Assembly (NCBI RefSeq): GCF_003151135.1
Contig: NZ_QEQK01000012.1
Location: 62,001-126,000, forward strand
Origin: Abyssibacter profundi
Lineage (GTDB): Bacteria > Pseudomonadota > Gammaproteobacteria > Nevskiales > OUC007
DNA: 64,000 bases
Direction of reading: 5' to 3'
Shown: positions 1 to 9,562 of the stretch, piece after piece
Layout of the letters: each line of letters starts with the position of its first letter
Numbering within the stretch: position 1 is the stretch's first letter
The notes under the pieces: model-generated
What the model was told of the DNA's origin: nothing
Databases searched by the model: none
The model's input: only the letters and a program-made list of their open reading frames with translations
Translations under genes and position numbers: made by a program

Positions 1-229
1 GCGCCGCCTCCGACAGGACGACCCGCGCCTGCGCGATGATCCGCTCGCCAATCGGCGTGGGCCGCGCCTCACCGCGATGGCGCTCGAACAGCGTGACCCC
101 CAGCTCGTCTTCCAACTTGCGTAGCGCCACGGATAAGGTCGGCTGGCTTACGAAGGATCGGTCGGCCGCCCGACCGAAGTGACGTTCGCCGTCCAGCGCC
201 ACCAGATACTTGAGTTCAGTCAGCGTCAT
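1..229 (-). CDS. LysR-family regulator, OxyR-like, N-terminal part (cut by window edge)
   Basis: Reading the minus strand from an ATG at 229 gives MTLTELKYLVALDGERHFGR, continuing through a LysR winged helix-turn-helix (SQPTLSVALRKLEDELGV) and LFERHR before the window ends. The motif YLVAL-x3-RHF-x-RAAD-x4-SQPTLS is the signature of the OxyR subgroup of LysR regulators, which sense peroxide through a cysteine pair in the C-terminal domain. That domain lies outside the window, so the cysteines cannot be checked. An ahpC-ahpF peroxide-detoxification operon lies about 31 kb away and is a natural target. About 76 codons are visible. Family assignment is firm; identity as OxyR itself is an inference from the HTH. 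Confidence 0.8.
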   Translation of the reverse strand, partial: MTLTELKYLVALDGERHFGRAADRSFVSQPTLSVALRKLEDELGVTLFERHRGEARPTPIGERIIAQARVVLSEAA

Positions 230-277
230 GGCACAAGTCTGGCCCGCTGATGGCGCCTTGGCAACGCGTTAGTGACG

Positions 278-317
278 CACGCAGGCGGTGCACGTTGATG
301 CGAGCACCGCCTGCGTG
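278..317 (-). terminator. Strong hairpin between the S8 peptidase and the LysR gene
   Basis: Perfect 14-bp inverted repeat: CACGCAGGCGGTGC at 278-291 pairs with GCACCGCCTGCGTG at 304-317 around a 12-nt loop. It lies 10 bp after the stop of the minus-strand peptidase gene and before the start of the LysR gene. There is no T-tract on either side, so it may be a Rho-assisted terminator or an mRNA 3'-end stabiliser, not a canonical intrinsic terminator. Confidence 0.6.
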
Positions 318-327
318 GCCATGACGG

Positions 328-3300
328 TCAGAGTTGGCGACGCAGTCGCAGCACGCCAAGCCCCAAGCCAAACATCAGCCAAGCCCACCCCAGGGCACCG
401 CCGCTGCCCGTTGGACTCACAATGTCGTCTTCGCCCGGGTCTGACCCTTCTTCTGGATCGGTGGGCGGATCGAGCGGATCAGGCGACTGGCACTGGTCGT
501 TGCCCACCAGGGTGTAGTCGAGATTGGTGCCTGCCGAATCCACAGTCAGGCCGACGCCGTTCACGGTGTTGGTTGTCTGCCGTACGCTGACGGCAAGACC
601 CGAGAGGGTTGTGCCCGCCGCCATGCCCAAGGTCGCCTTGTCCATAACCAGCGTGATGGTGCCATCGGGATCAAAGCCGCTGGCTTCATCAATCGCACCC
701 AGCGTCGTAAAGGTCCCCACACCAGCCGCCGGCGTGTCGATCGCCGTAGCGGTACCGTACTCGAACGCCGGTGTCAGCGTATCGGTGGTCATGGCCACCC
801 AGTAACGCGTGTCGTCCTCCGGCAGATTGAAGTAGACGTACCAGCGGTGTGCCGGCAGTGGCGTGCCTTCCAGATTGTCGACTTTGATCGTGAAAACGAT
901 CTTGCCGGGCATGTCGGTCGGCTCCGCGATCCAGGCCTGCCGGAAGTCTTCCTGCCCGGTGCCCGACTCGGCCAAACCGGTGGTACCGGCCGGCGCGGTG
1001 ATCCGGGTCAGTCCGGGCAGCTCACAGCTCTTCTCATCCGACGGCGGGAGCACGCCGGGGTCGAGCTGCGTGGTGAAGGCACGGCCGAACATGGTCTCTG
1101 TCGCCATCGTGCTGCCCAACGGACTGGGTGCGATGTCGAGCACGCCCGAATCACCGTCCACGAACACACGAATGTTGTGGATCGGTTCACCGACAGCCGG
1201 AATACCCATCTGCACGTAAGGGACGAATGCGTTGATGACATTGCCGTCGAGCGTTGCGGCGCTCGCAACGGCGGTATTGCCATCACCCGCCTCCGGTATG
1301 CCCACGCCTTCGGCACCCAGCGTCACCGTGGTGGTGAACGGCTGACCGTCCACATTACGCTCGATGCGGTAGGCAATCGTCGTCTCACCCGCGAGATCCG
1401 TGGCGTCCGCCAGCTCCAAGCTGTGCAGGATTCCAGTCACACCATCGCGAGTCTGGTCCTGCATGCTGAGTTTCACGACATCGGTGGCATCTCCGCTTTC
1501 GAGGTCACCATCGAGAATTACAAAGGCCTCGCCTGCAGGCGGCAGGCCGGTGGACGACACACCTAGAGCATCGAGAATGTTGGGGACATCGATCAGGCCC
1601 GCGCCGTATCCGAAGTTGGTGGTGCCACCAGGATTCTGCGGATCGTCATCGTAGTCCGTGCCCACCTTGACGGCCGTGTCTTGGATGATGTCTTCGATCT
1701 CGGCAGGCGTCAGATCGGGTCGGGCCTGGGTCATCAATCCGATGACCCCGGTGACATGCGGCGCTGCCATGGACGTGCCTGAGATGGTTCCATACCAGGG
1801 GAACCAGGCATCCTCGATCACGCCACCGGCACCCCCGGTGCAAATGGCCTGACTCGGCTGCGATTGCAGACAGGTCGAGGTGATCAGCGAACCCGGTGCG
1901 GCGATATCCGGATAGTTGGCCGGATCGCCCTTCAGGCCACGACTAGACGAACCCGCCAGGGGCGCATTGCGATCACCGGTTCCGCGGTCATCGTAGTTCG
2001 CTACGCAGATCACGCCCGGCGTCGGGTCTTTACAGGCGCTGGAGGTCGAGTCGACGCTGCCGTCGCCACCATCGTTACCGGCGGCAAACACCATCACGAC
2101 ACCGGCCTCGACGATATCCTTGACCAGACAGGCCGCGAGCGAACCCGGGTCGTAGGGCGTGCCGCCTGCATTGCCATAGGAGTTGTTCACCGCGCGTAGC
2201 GGCGGGTCGAACGTATCGAGATTATCCAGCAGGTGCACATAGGCCGAGGCGGTGGACAACACCAGTAAGCCCGCGCCGTTGCCCCAATGAATCAACTGCG
2301 TGCCCGGAGCGGCACCGGCGTAGGTGCCCTGGATAAACGGAGCGACTTCTGGAACCGGATAGCCGCCATCGGACTGCTGTCCACGGCCACCCACGGTGCC
2401 TGTGACATGCGTGCCGTGACCACCCACCTGGCTTTCCGAATCGGCTGCACCGATGTCCAGATACCGTGGCGTTCCGGTCGGGATACCGGTGACCTCATCC
2501 GCCGGATTGATGAGCTTGAAGTTGTGTAGCAGGTTTTCTGAGAAGTCCGGGTGCAGACCGAACAGACCGCTATCGATGACACCCAGGGTTGTCCCGCTAC
2601 CATCGATGATATTGCCATCAGCGTCGAAGTACGGACCGCCGGAGACAAACTCATGAGCGACGCGTGCACGTGTGGCCCACGGCTGGGTCGCCCCAAAGTA
2701 TTGCAGGGGCGCGTTGTATTCCAAACGCCGAACCGCCGGTACCGCGCTAAGCGACTGCAGTGCAGCCACCGGCCCGGTCACGTAGACCGCCGGCACATAG
2801 CGGCGGAAATCCTTCACAACCGACAGGCCTAGCGTGGACAGCAGGGTGTCCTGCCACTTGGGCGAGCCTTGATTGAAATGCACGATGACCCCGTAGAGGG
2901 CGGTCGAGCCCAATGCGGTGAAATCCATGAGCACTTCGGGGTCGACCTGGGCCTGACCACCGTTATCTTCCCCTGAGACGACACAGGGATCGCCTCCGAT
3001 CGGCCCGGCGCCACCCGCATCGGTACCCAGCGTCATGGTCAGCGTGGCGGTGGCACCTGTGACCGCAAATGGAACGATCACGATGCGTGCAGTGCTGGGA
3101 ATCCGATCGATGTCGACCGCCACAGATTCTTCAGGGTTGCTGGTCGCGCTCTGACCGATCACGGTGCCCGCATCATCGTAGACAAACAGGTCGAGGTCGT
3201 CGCCATTGTCCCAGGTCAATTCGACGTTGATCGCCGCATCGGGATTGGCGTCCCGAAACGACTGCGGCAGGTCCAGCGTGAGCGTGTATTCGTCACAACT

Positions 3301-3501
3301 GTCCGGAACGTCGCAGACGGGTGTGCCCGTCACCGTCAGAGTTGGATTGGATACGACATACGGCCCGCCCGTGGCGGTCTGCTGCGTGGTGGTCATGTCG
3401 ATCGTGCCGGCAGCCGGGTCGGTCGCCATGGCATGGCCGGTGACCATGAACAGCGGGACACAGCTACACAAGCGCAACGCCGCTCTCAGGAAGGAAGGCA
3501 T
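328..3501 (-). CDS. Secreted subtilisin-like S8 serine peptidase with GlyGly-CTERM-like tail
   Basis: 1057-residue exported protease. The start at 3501 was chosen because GGAG precedes it and a clean signal peptide follows (MPSFLRAALRLCSCVPLFMV, then cleavage near GHAMA-TDP). A prepeptidase-like beta domain (residues about 60-160) and an I9-like propeptide stretch (YGVIVHFNQGSPKW) come before the S8 catalytic domain. The triad is visible: Asp310 in GVIDSG, His362 in GGHGTHVTG and Ser577 in GTSMAAPHVTG. The last 26 residues are GSGGALG, a hydrophobic stretch and an RLRRQL end, matching the tripartite GlyGly-CTERM signal processed by rhombosortase in gammaproteobacteria. Likely exported by Sec, then surface-anchored or released. 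Extra C-terminal beta-rich regions of unknown function fill residues about 640-1010. Confidence 0.93.
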   Translation of the reverse strand: MPSFLRAALRLCSCVPLFMVTGHAMATDPAAGTIDMTTTQQTATGGPYVVSNPTLTVTGTPVCDVPDSCDEYTLTLDLPQSFRDANPDAAINVELTWDNGDDLDLFVYDDAGTVIGQSATSNPEESVAVDIDRIPSTARIVIVPFAVTGATATLTMTLGTDAGGAGPIGGDPCVVSGEDNGGQAQVDPEVLMDFTALGSTALYGVIVHFNQGSPKWQDTLLSTLGLSVVKDFRRYVPAVYVTGPVAALQSLSAVPAVRRLEYNAPLQYFGATQPWATRARVAHEFVSGGPYFDADGNIIDGSGTTLGVIDSGLFGLHPDFSENLLHNFKLINPADEVTGIPTGTPRYLDIGAADSESQVGGHGTHVTGTVGGRGQQSDGGYPVPEVAPFIQGTYAGAAPGTQLIHWGNGAGLLVLSTASAYVHLLDNLDTFDPPLRAVNNSYGNAGGTPYDPGSLAACLVKDIVEAGVVMVFAAGNDGGDGSVDSTSSACKDPTPGVICVANYDDRGTGDRNAPLAGSSSRGLKGDPANYPDIAAPGSLITSTCLQSQPSQAICTGGAGGVIEDAWFPWYGTISGTSMAAPHVTGVIGLMTQARPDLTPAEIEDIIQDTAVKVGTDYDDDPQNPGGTTNFGYGAGLIDVPNILDALGVSSTGLPPAGEAFVILDGDLESGDATDVVKLSMQDQTRDGVTGILHSLELADATDLAGETTIAYRIERNVDGQPFTTTVTLGAEGVGIPEAGDGNTAVASAATLDGNVINAFVPYVQMGIPAVGEPIHNIRVFVDGDSGVLDIAPSPLGSTMATETMFGRAFTTQLDPGVLPPSDEKSCELPGLTRITAPAGTTGLAESGTGQEDFRQAWIAEPTDMPGKIVFTIKVDNLEGTPLPAHRWYVYFNLPEDDTRYWVAMTTDTLTPAFEYGTATAIDTPAAGVGTFTTLGAIDEASGFDPDGTITLVMDKATLGMAAGTTLSGLAVSVRQTTNTVNGVGLTVDSAGTNLDYTLVGNDQCQSPDPLDPPTDPEEGSDPGEDDIVSPTGSGGALGWAWLMFGLGLGVLRLRRQL

Positions 3502-3669
3502 CCTGTTTTCTCCATAGGTTTTGAGTGTCATTCCGTGTCGCGACCCGTTCCGTGACCGGGCGTGCGAGACGAGGGGCTTCCCTCGGTGGCCACCCGTCAA
3601 CGGGTGAAATGTCTCAGCAGAGCCGCTTCCTGCGACCGGACGTTTGGAATGTCTGTGGTGTTCTTAACC

Positions 3670-3686
3670 CACCCCTCCACGGGGTG
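3670..3686 (-). terminator. Short hairpin downstream of hemF (weak terminator candidate)
   Basis: CACCCC (3670-3675) pairs with GGGGTG (3681-3686) around 5 nt, 37 bp beyond the hemF stop on the minus strand, followed there by GGGTTAAG and not a real T-tract. A second small hairpin (CACCCG TCAA CGGGTG, 3591-3606) lies in the same 221-bp gap, in the likely leader of the S8 peptidase. Nothing else was recognised between 3502 and 3722. Confidence 0.35.
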
Positions 3687-3722
3687 CAAATCGGATGACG
3701 GGTTGTACAGATGAGTGGTGGG

Positions 3723-4640
3723 TCAGAGCCAGTCGCGCGGCAGCAAGAACCGTTCCGTCAACGCCGCCTCGGGAGAACCGGGTTCCGGCTCATAGCGGTA
3801 GCGCCAACCCGTTGCCGGGGGCATGGACATCAGGATGGATTCCGTCCGACCGCCTGACTGCAACCCGAATAAGGTGCCGCGATCATGCACCAGGTTGAAT
3901 TCGACATATCGGCCGCGGCGATACAGCTGGAAATCGCGCTCCCGTTCGCCGTAGGGCATGTCGCAGCGCCGCTGCAGTATCGGCATCAGCGCATCGACGT
4001 AGCCACGCCCCACGGCCTGCTGAAATGCGAAGCTACGCTCGAAACCCCAGTCATTGAGGTCGTCAAAGAACAACCCACCAATACCGCGGGGCTCCTGGCG
4101 ATGTGGCAGGTAGAAATACGCGTCGCAGGCCGCCTTGTAGGTCGGATACACCTGGTCGCCAAATGGCGCGCAAAGGGCCTGGGCGGTCGCGTGCCAGTGC
4201 CGGCAATCGTCTTCGAAGCCGTAGATTGGCGTCAGATCAAAACCGCCACCAAACCACCAGATGGGCTCGGCATCCGGCGCCTCGGCCACCAGGAAGCGCA
4301 CATTCATATGCGAGGTGGGCGCATAGGGGTTACGGGGATGGACGACCACCGAGACACCCATCGCCCGAAAGCCCCGCCCGGCCAGCTCAGGATTTCGGGC
4401 GCTGGCTGCCGGCGGCAAGCGTCGGCCCTGGATGACCGACAGGGCAACCCCGGCACGCTCCAACGCCTGGCCACCTTCCAGGACCCGGGTGTTGCCGCCG
4501 CCCCCTTCGTCACGCTGCCAATGGTCCTCACCAAAACGCGCTTCCGGTTCCAACGATTCCAGCGCCGTGCAGATATCGGCCTGCAAACCGCGCAGGAATG
4601 CCTCGACGGCGGCGGCATCCGGCTGATCAAGTTCGCTCAT
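3723..4640 (-). CDS. hemF: Aerobic (oxygen-dependent) coproporphyrinogen III oxidase
   Basis: 305 residues, the usual HemF length. It oxidatively decarboxylates coproporphyrinogen III to protoporphyrinogen IX in the cytoplasm, a late step of haem synthesis. Family motifs are clear: NTRVLEGG, the [15 protein letters not shown] block, [18 protein letters not shown] with the conserved FGGG-DLTP and acidic residues, [17 protein letters not shown], and [31 protein letters not shown]. The start at 4640 is preceded by GGAGG seven bases upstream; the open frame continues further upstream but without family similarity. The ATG overlaps the tsaC stop (ATGA), so the two are translationally coupled. Confidence 0.97.
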   Translation of the reverse strand: MSELDQPDAAAVEAFLRGLQADICTALESLEPEARFGEDHWQRDEGGGGNTRVLEGGQALERAGVALSVIQGRRLPPAASARNPELAGRGFRAMGVSVVVHPRNPYAPTSHMNVRFLVAEAPDAEPIWWFGGGFDLTPIYGFEDDCRHWHATAQALCAPFGDQVYPTYKAACDAYFYLPHRQEPRGIGGLFFDDLNDWGFERSFAFQQAVGRGYVDALMPILQRRCDMPYGERERDFQLYRRGRYVEFNLVHDRGTLFGLQSGGRTESILMSMPPATGWRYRYEPEPGSPEAALTERFLLPRDWL

Positions 4641-5185
4641 GCCCGACCTCCTCGCGTCCATTCGCCCGTGCCCAGCACCCGAATGGGCGTGGGTCCACGC
4701 AGGCCGCCACAGGCGCCGGCCAACAGATAGTCCGCCTCGGCGCGTAGGCGCGGATGCAACTGGGTGATACGCCGGGGCGCCGGTCGCCCTCCCGGATTGG
4801 CACTGGTCGACACCACCGCCCCGCCAAACGCATCGCATAGCGAAGCAGCGACGGGATGCGTGGTGAGCCGAACGGCGATGGTCCGACGCCCGCCGGTCAG
4901 CCAGGGCAAGCAATGCGCCGTGGCCGGCACGACCCAGGTGGTGGGTGTTTCGGTCTCCGGGATGGCATCGGGGTCAGAGACAAACGGCGCCAGCTGTGCG
5001 CGCTGTCGGGCGATCAGGATCAACCCCTTGGACAACGGCCGTGACTTGAGTGTGAGTATCGCCTCGACGGCGCCGGGATTCAGCGGGTCGCAACCCAAAC
5101 CCCACACGCCTTCCGTGGGGTATAGCACCAGCCCGCCGGCACGCAGCGTCCGGGCGGCCTGGCGAAGCTGGAACCCGGTGGTCAC
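4637..5185 (-). CDS. tsaC: L-threonylcarbamoyladenylate synthase (YrdC/Sua5 family)
   Basis: 182-residue single YrdC-domain protein. It makes threonylcarbamoyl-AMP from threonine, bicarbonate and ATP, the first step of t6A37 modification of ANN-decoding tRNAs. Diagnostic motifs are [14 protein letters not shown] near the N-terminus, [22 protein letters not shown] and [12 protein letters not shown]. There is no Sua5 C-terminal domain, so this is the short TsaC form. The start is GTG at 5185, overlapping the topA stop in a GTGA junction; the stop overlaps hemF. The order topA-tsaC-hemF on one strand with 4-bp overlaps indicates one transcript. Confidence 0.96.
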   Translation of the reverse strand: MTTGFQLRQAARTLRAGGLVLYPTEGVWGLGCDPLNPGAVEAILTLKSRPLSKGLILIARQRAQLAPFVSDPDAIPETETPTTWVVPATAHCLPWLTGGRRTIAVRLTTHPVAASLCDAFGGAVVSTSANPGGRPAPRRITQLHPRLRAEADYLLAGACGGLRGPTPIRVLGTGEWTRGGRA

Positions 5186-7545
5186 GCCTTCTTCTTGGCC
5201 TTGCTCGTGGACTTGGTCGTCGACTTGCTGGCCGCCTTGGTCGTTGTCTTGCGGCCGCCGCGCTTTTTACGTTCAGGGGCAGCGGCAATCAGCTCCTGAC
5301 ACTGTTCCAGCGTCAGTGACTTAGGATCGGTGTCCTTGGGAATCTTCGCGTTCTTCTTGCCATCGGTGATGTACGGCCCGTAGCGGCCGTTGAGCACCTT
5401 GATGCCCTCGTCTTCCCAGACGTGAATCTCGCGCTCGGCGTCGAGCTTCTTCTTGGCCGCCACCAGCTCCAGGCACCGTTCACGTGACACGGTGTAAGGG
5501 TCGTCGTCCTTGCCCAGCGAGGCGAATTTCTTGCCGTAGCGCACGTAGGGCCCGAAGCGACCGACGGCAACCTGCATCTCCTCGCCTTCTGGTGTCTCGC
5601 CCATGTCGCGGGGCAGCTGAAACAGCGCCAGCGCCTCGTCCAGCGTGATCTTGTCCAGGCGCTGCCCGGGCCGCAGGCTGGCGAACTTGGGCTTGTCTTC
5701 ATCGTCCTTGGAGCCGATCTGCGCAAACGGGCCGTAACGGCCGATGCGTACGATGACCGGCTTGCCCGACTTGGGATCGGTGCCCAGTTCACGGGCCTGT
5801 GCCACCTCGGCACGGGAGATGTCCTGCTTGGATTCCACCGTCTCCGAGAAAGGCTCCCAGAAGCCTTCCAGCAACGGCTTCCAGTCCTTTTCCCCACGGG
5901 AGACCGCATCGAGCTCATCTTCGAGCCGCGCCGTGAAGTCGTAGTCCACGTACTGGGTGAAGTGCTCGGTGAGAAAACGGGTGACGATGCGACCGATATC
6001 GGTGGGGTAGAAGCGCTTGCTCTCCAGCTCGACATATTCACGCGACAGCAGCGTCGAAATGATGCTGGCGTAGGTCGAGGGCCGGCCGATGTCGTACTCC
6101 TCCAGGGTCTTGACCAGGCTGGCTTCCGTATAGCGGGGCGGCGGCTCGGTGAAATGCTGGTCGGTCTTGACCTCCAGCAGCTCCAGCACATCACCCTGCT
6201 CGACGGGCGGCAAGGTCTTGTCGTCGTCGTCGGCCTTGCTGTCGTCGCGACCTTCCTGGTAGACGGCGATGAAGCCGGGTTCGACCAACGTCGATCCCGT
6301 AGCCCGGAAGCTGTGACCGTCGCCGGCGGTCAGCGTCAGCGACACGGTGTCATACAACGCCGGCTGCATCTGGCTGGCCATCGCACGCTTCCAGATCAGC
6401 TCGTAGAGCTTGGCCTGATCGCTATTCAGGTACTTGCGCATCTCGGACGGATGCCGCGTGGCAGACGTCGGGCGCACGGCCTCGTGGGCCTCCTGCGCAT
6501 TCTTCGACTTGGTCTTGAACTGCCGGGGTTTGTCGGGCAATGCCTTGTTGCCATACCGATCGGCGATGACCTCACGCATTTCAGCCAACGCGTCGTTGGC
6601 CAGCGATACCGAGTCGGTTCGCATGTAGGTAATCAGGCCGATGGACGAGCCATCGATTTCGATGCCCTCATACAGCTGCTGGGCCGTCCGCATGGTGCGG
6701 GTGGTCGTGAATCCCAGCTTGCGCGACGCCTCCTGCTGCAAGGTCGAGGTGGTAAACGGCGGTGCCGGGTTGCGGCGGCGTTGTTTCTTCTCGACTGTCT
6801 CGGCCGTGAGCTGGCCGCCGGCGGCCGCGGTGAGCGCGTCGCGCGCGGCGTGGGCATCGACTTCATTGGTAAACGTGAACTGCTCGACCTTGTCGCCGGC
6901 GTAGGTCCACAGCTTGGACCCGAAGGCCTGGCCATCCTTCTGGACCTGGGCCTCCATGGACCAGTATTCGCGCGGCACGAACTGGTCGATCTCGTCCTCG
7001 CGCTCGACGATCAACCGCAGTGCAGGACTTTGCACACGGCCGGCCGACAGGCCGCGCTGGACCTTCCGCCACAGTAGCGGCGACAGGTTGAAGCCGACCA
7101 GATAATCCAGCGCCCGTCGTGCCTGCTGGGCGTCGACCAGATCGTCAGAAACGGTGCGCGGGTGGCTTAGCGCATCCTGAATCGCGCGCTCGGTGATCTC
7201 GTGGAACACAACGCGCTGGACGGTCTTGTCGTCCAGCAGCCCCTTCTCCTTGAGGATCTCCAGCAGATGCCAGGCAATGGCCTCGCCTTCGCGATCGGGG
7301 TCAGTGGCCAGCAACAAGGCATCGGCCTTCTTCAGCGCGTCGACGATGGTCTTGACGTGCTTTTCGTTGCGGTCGATGACCTGATAGCGCATCGCAAAGT
7401 CGGCGCTAGGATCAACGGCACCCTCCTTGGGTACCAGATCACGCACATGGCCGTAGGAAGCCAACACCCGGAAGTCCTTACCGAGGTACTTCTCGATGGT
7501 CTTAGCCTTGGCAGGCGATTCGACGATGACCAGATTCTGCGCCAT
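5182..7545 (-). CDS. topA: DNA topoisomerase I (type IA)
   Basis: 787 residues from the ATG at 7545 (MAQNLVIVESPAKAKTIEKY). The alternative upstream in-frame starts would add up to 24 residues with no family similarity. It relaxes negatively supercoiled DNA. The Toprim domain occupies the first ~140 residues (VESPAKAKTI, ATDPDREGEAIAWH), and the catalytic tyrosine is Tyr307 in LITYMRTDS. The C-terminus has three topoisomerase C-terminal repeats (GRYGPFAQIG, GRFGPYVRYG, GRYGPYITDG) in place of the E. coli C4 zinc ribbons, and ends in a Lys/Ser/Thr-rich tail (KKRGGRKTTTKAASKSTTKS and on). The start lacks a good Shine-Dalgarno. It heads the topA-tsaC-hemF set. Confidence 0.97.
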   Translation of the reverse strand: MAQNLVIVESPAKAKTIEKYLGKDFRVLASYGHVRDLVPKEGAVDPSADFAMRYQVIDRNEKHVKTIVDALKKADALLLATDPDREGEAIAWHLLEILKEKGLLDDKTVQRVVFHEITERAIQDALSHPRTVSDDLVDAQQARRALDYLVGFNLSPLLWRKVQRGLSAGRVQSPALRLIVEREDEIDQFVPREYWSMEAQVQKDGQAFGSKLWTYAGDKVEQFTFTNEVDAHAARDALTAAAGGQLTAETVEKKQRRRNPAPPFTTSTLQQEASRKLGFTTTRTMRTAQQLYEGIEIDGSSIGLITYMRTDSVSLANDALAEMREVIADRYGNKALPDKPRQFKTKSKNAQEAHEAVRPTSATRHPSEMRKYLNSDQAKLYELIWKRAMASQMQPALYDTVSLTLTAGDGHSFRATGSTLVEPGFIAVYQEGRDDSKADDDDKTLPPVEQGDVLELLEVKTDQHFTEPPPRYTEASLVKTLEEYDIGRPSTYASIISTLLSREYVELESKRFYPTDIGRIVTRFLTEHFTQYVDYDFTARLEDELDAVSRGEKDWKPLLEGFWEPFSETVESKQDISRAEVAQARELGTDPKSGKPVIVRIGRYGPFAQIGSKDDEDKPKFASLRPGQRLDKITLDEALALFQLPRDMGETPEGEEMQVAVGRFGPYVRYGKKFASLGKDDDPYTVSRERCLELVAAKKKLDAEREIHVWEDEGIKVLNGRYGPYITDGKKNAKIPKDTDPKSLTLEQCQELIAAAPERKKRGGRKTTTKAASKSTTKSTSKAKKKA

Positions 7546-7656
7546 GGGGGGCGGAAACTCGTTGCTGAATAGGGATTCGGGGGGCGCGAGCATGGCCGCG
7601 CCTCGAAAGAGTTGCAAGTTGCAGCCGCTGTCGGCATCCCGTGTTCAACGGATGCG

Positions 7657-7676
7657 GCCGGGCGGCAAAGCCCGGC
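7657..7676. other. Inverted repeat in the smg-topA gap
   Basis: GCCGGGC (7657-7663) and GCCCGGC (7670-7676) form a 7-bp GC hairpin with a 6-nt loop in the 251-bp gap between smg and topA. On the minus strand it lies after smg and before topA, so it could attenuate read-through. No T-tract follows. Nothing else was recognised between 7546 and 7796. Confidence 0.35.
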
Positions 7677-7796
7677 ATGCCGGTCAGAGACGGTGTTGGG
7701 TTATCGGACGGTCGTCGCGATGACTTGAGCGTCCCCGATGGCCGGATGTCCACCGAAGAGCGCCGCCGTCCGATCCACCCCAGCCAAGCGCAGGGG

Positions 7797-8270
7797 CTAG
7801 TGCACGGCCTCGGCATAGCTCTGGAACACGAGGTCTTCCATGCGCGCGTAGGCTTCCTCGTGCTCGGGCTGATTGAACAGCGCCAGCAACACCACCCAGC
7901 GAACATGGTCTTCCTCGACCGCATCATCATCCAGCGCCATGAGGCGCTCGATCACCAGTTCGCGACCATCGGGGGTCAGGATGCCGAGATTCTCCAGATG
8001 CATCAGCAGACCGCGGCAGCCGGTGGACAGCCGTGCCATCTCCTCGGCTGCGTACACACGGTAGGCGGTGGTCGGCATGACCGTGTCACCCGAGCGCTTG
8101 CGCGCCTCCAGCCCTTCCAGCCATTCGAAGGCGTGCGTGACCGCCTCGGCAGGAAACCCGGCCGCTTCCAATTCTTCACGGAGTGGGCAGCCCTCGTAGC
8201 GGGCTTCGATCTCTTCTTCGAGATAGTTCTCAAACAGGTACAGCAGGACGTCGAGCACGTTTTCCTTCAT
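7797..8270 (-). CDS. smg: Smg family protein (DUF494)
   Basis: 157-residue protein of the Smg/DUF494 family (MKENVLDVLLYLFENYLEEE...). Members sit beside dprA (smf) in many gammaproteobacteria, as here. Acidic, all-helical and cytoplasmic, with no known catalytic motif; the biochemical role of Smg is not established. The 171-bp gap to dprA (8271-8441) holds no recognisable gene or signal. Assignment rests on the typical N-terminus, the length and the neighbour. Confidence 0.9.
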   Translation of the reverse strand: MKENVLDVLLYLFENYLEEEIEARYEGCPLREELEAAGFPAEAVTHAFEWLEGLEARKRSGDTVMPTTAYRVYAAEEMARLSTGCRGLLMHLENLGILTPDGRELVIERLMALDDDAVEEDHVRWVVLLALFNQPEHEEAYARMEDLVFQSYAEAVH

Positions 8271-8441
8271 GTCGCTTGCCCCTGGTTTGGGCCTGTCGGT
8301 GCAGGCAAGTTCCCGATCTTCAGATGTCTTGCAAGACCTGGACCGACTCGGTCAACGGCCGGCAGAGCGCCGCCGGTGCGTCAGTCGATCCGTTGGCAAC
8401 ACCCACCCTTGCCGTGGTCTCACAGCGCGGTGCTTCACGAT

Positions 8442-9554
8442 TCAATGTGCTGATGACAATCGCATGAACAGTCCGCCGGAGCTGGGTGCGATCACACCGT
8501 CCAACTCCAGGACCAGCAGCATGGAAGAAACCGCTTCGACGGTCAATCCGGTGCGATCCACCAGCTGATCCAGACTGGCGGGCGCATCACCCAGCGCGGC
8601 GAGTAGCTGTTGATAATCGGCATCATAGCCATCGGGGGAGGGGCTGGGCTCAGGCGCTGGAGTCGCCGCACCGGGGGTCCAGTTCAGCTGCCCGGACAAG
8701 GGTGCCAACACATCTTCTGCGGTTTCCACCAGGGTGGCCCCTTCGCGTATCAGGCGATGACAGCCACGCGCCAGCACGTTGTGGATGGACCCGGGAATCG
8801 CGAACACCTCCCGGTTCTGCTCCATAGCGTCGCGCGCCGTGATCAGCGATCCGGACTCGGTGGCCGCCTCGACGACCAGCACCCCCAGCGACAGGCCACT
8901 GATGATGCGATTGCGTCGCGGGAAATGCTCCGCCTTGGGTGGCGTGCCCGGTGGCCACTCGGACAGCAACACGCCCTCTTCAGCAATGGCATGCGCCAGG
9001 TCCCGGTGCGCGGCGGGATACACCCGGTCCAGCCCCGTGCCGCAAACCGCCACCGTGAGCCCGCCGGCCGCCAACGCGCCACGGTGCGCCTGCCCATCAA
9101 CGCCCAAGGCCAATCCGCTGGTCACGGTCAGACCGCGTGCGGCCAGGGATCGACCGAATCCGAACGCATGCTCCGCCCCCTGCGGCGTGGGGCTGCGACT
9201 GCCCACGATGGCAATCTGCGGCAGTGACAGCACCTCGGGATCCCCGAGTGCGAACAGCACGGGGGGCGGGTTGGGAATCTCGCGCAGACGCGGCGGGTAG
9301 CGCGGGTCCTCGCGGGTGATCAAATGGCGGTTGGCCGCGGCATCCAGCCACTCGATATCGGCGGTGATGGCATCGTGTGGCTGGTCCAGCGCCGTGGCAA
9401 CCGACCGCGGCAGCCCCACCTGCTCACGATCGGCCACCGAAGCCTCTAGCGCGCGCTGCGGCGTGCCGAAAGCCTCCAGCAGGCGGGACATGCGAACTGG
9501 CCCCAACCCCGGGGTGCGCAAGAGCTGCAGCCAGGCGCGCCTCGGGTCCGTCAA
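8442..9554 (-). CDS. dprA: DNA-processing protein DprA/Smf
   Basis: 370 residues. DprA loads RecA on incoming single-stranded DNA during natural transformation. An N-terminal SAM-like helical region is followed by a Rossmann-like core with IAIVGSRSPTPQGAEHAFGF, TVTSGLALGVDGQAHRGAL, GTGLDRVYPAAH, LLSEWPPGTPP, FPRRNRIISGLSLGVLVVEA and SGSLITARDAMEQNREVFAIPG, all hallmark DprA blocks. A short winged-helix domain fills the last ~60 residues (LDQLVDRTGLTVEAVSSML-ELDGVI). It lies 8 bp downstream of tsaP and is probably cotranscribed. DprA next to a type IV pilus accessory protein is compatible with natural competence. Confidence 0.97.
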   Translation of the reverse strand: MTDPRRAWLQLLRTPGLGPVRMSRLLEAFGTPQRALEASVADREQVGLPRSVATALDQPHDAITADIEWLDAAANRHLITREDPRYPPRLREIPNPPPVLFALGDPEVLSLPQIAIVGSRSPTPQGAEHAFGFGRSLAARGLTVTSGLALGVDGQAHRGALAAGGLTVAVCGTGLDRVYPAAHRDLAHAIAEEGVLLSEWPPGTPPKAEHFPRRNRIISGLSLGVLVVEAATESGSLITARDAMEQNREVFAIPGSIHNVLARGCHRLIREGATLVETAEDVLAPLSGQLNWTPGAATPAPEPSPSPDGYDADYQQLLAALGDAPASLDQLVDRTGLTVEAVSSMLLVLELDGVIAPSSGGLFMRLSSAH

Positions 9555-9562
9555 GGCTGCGC

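Noticed and set aside
5962-7077. 371-codon plus-strand open frame antisense to topA
   Set aside because: Lies wholly inside topA; low-complexity translation rich in Gly/Arg/Leu without family motifs, a by-product of GC-rich codons.
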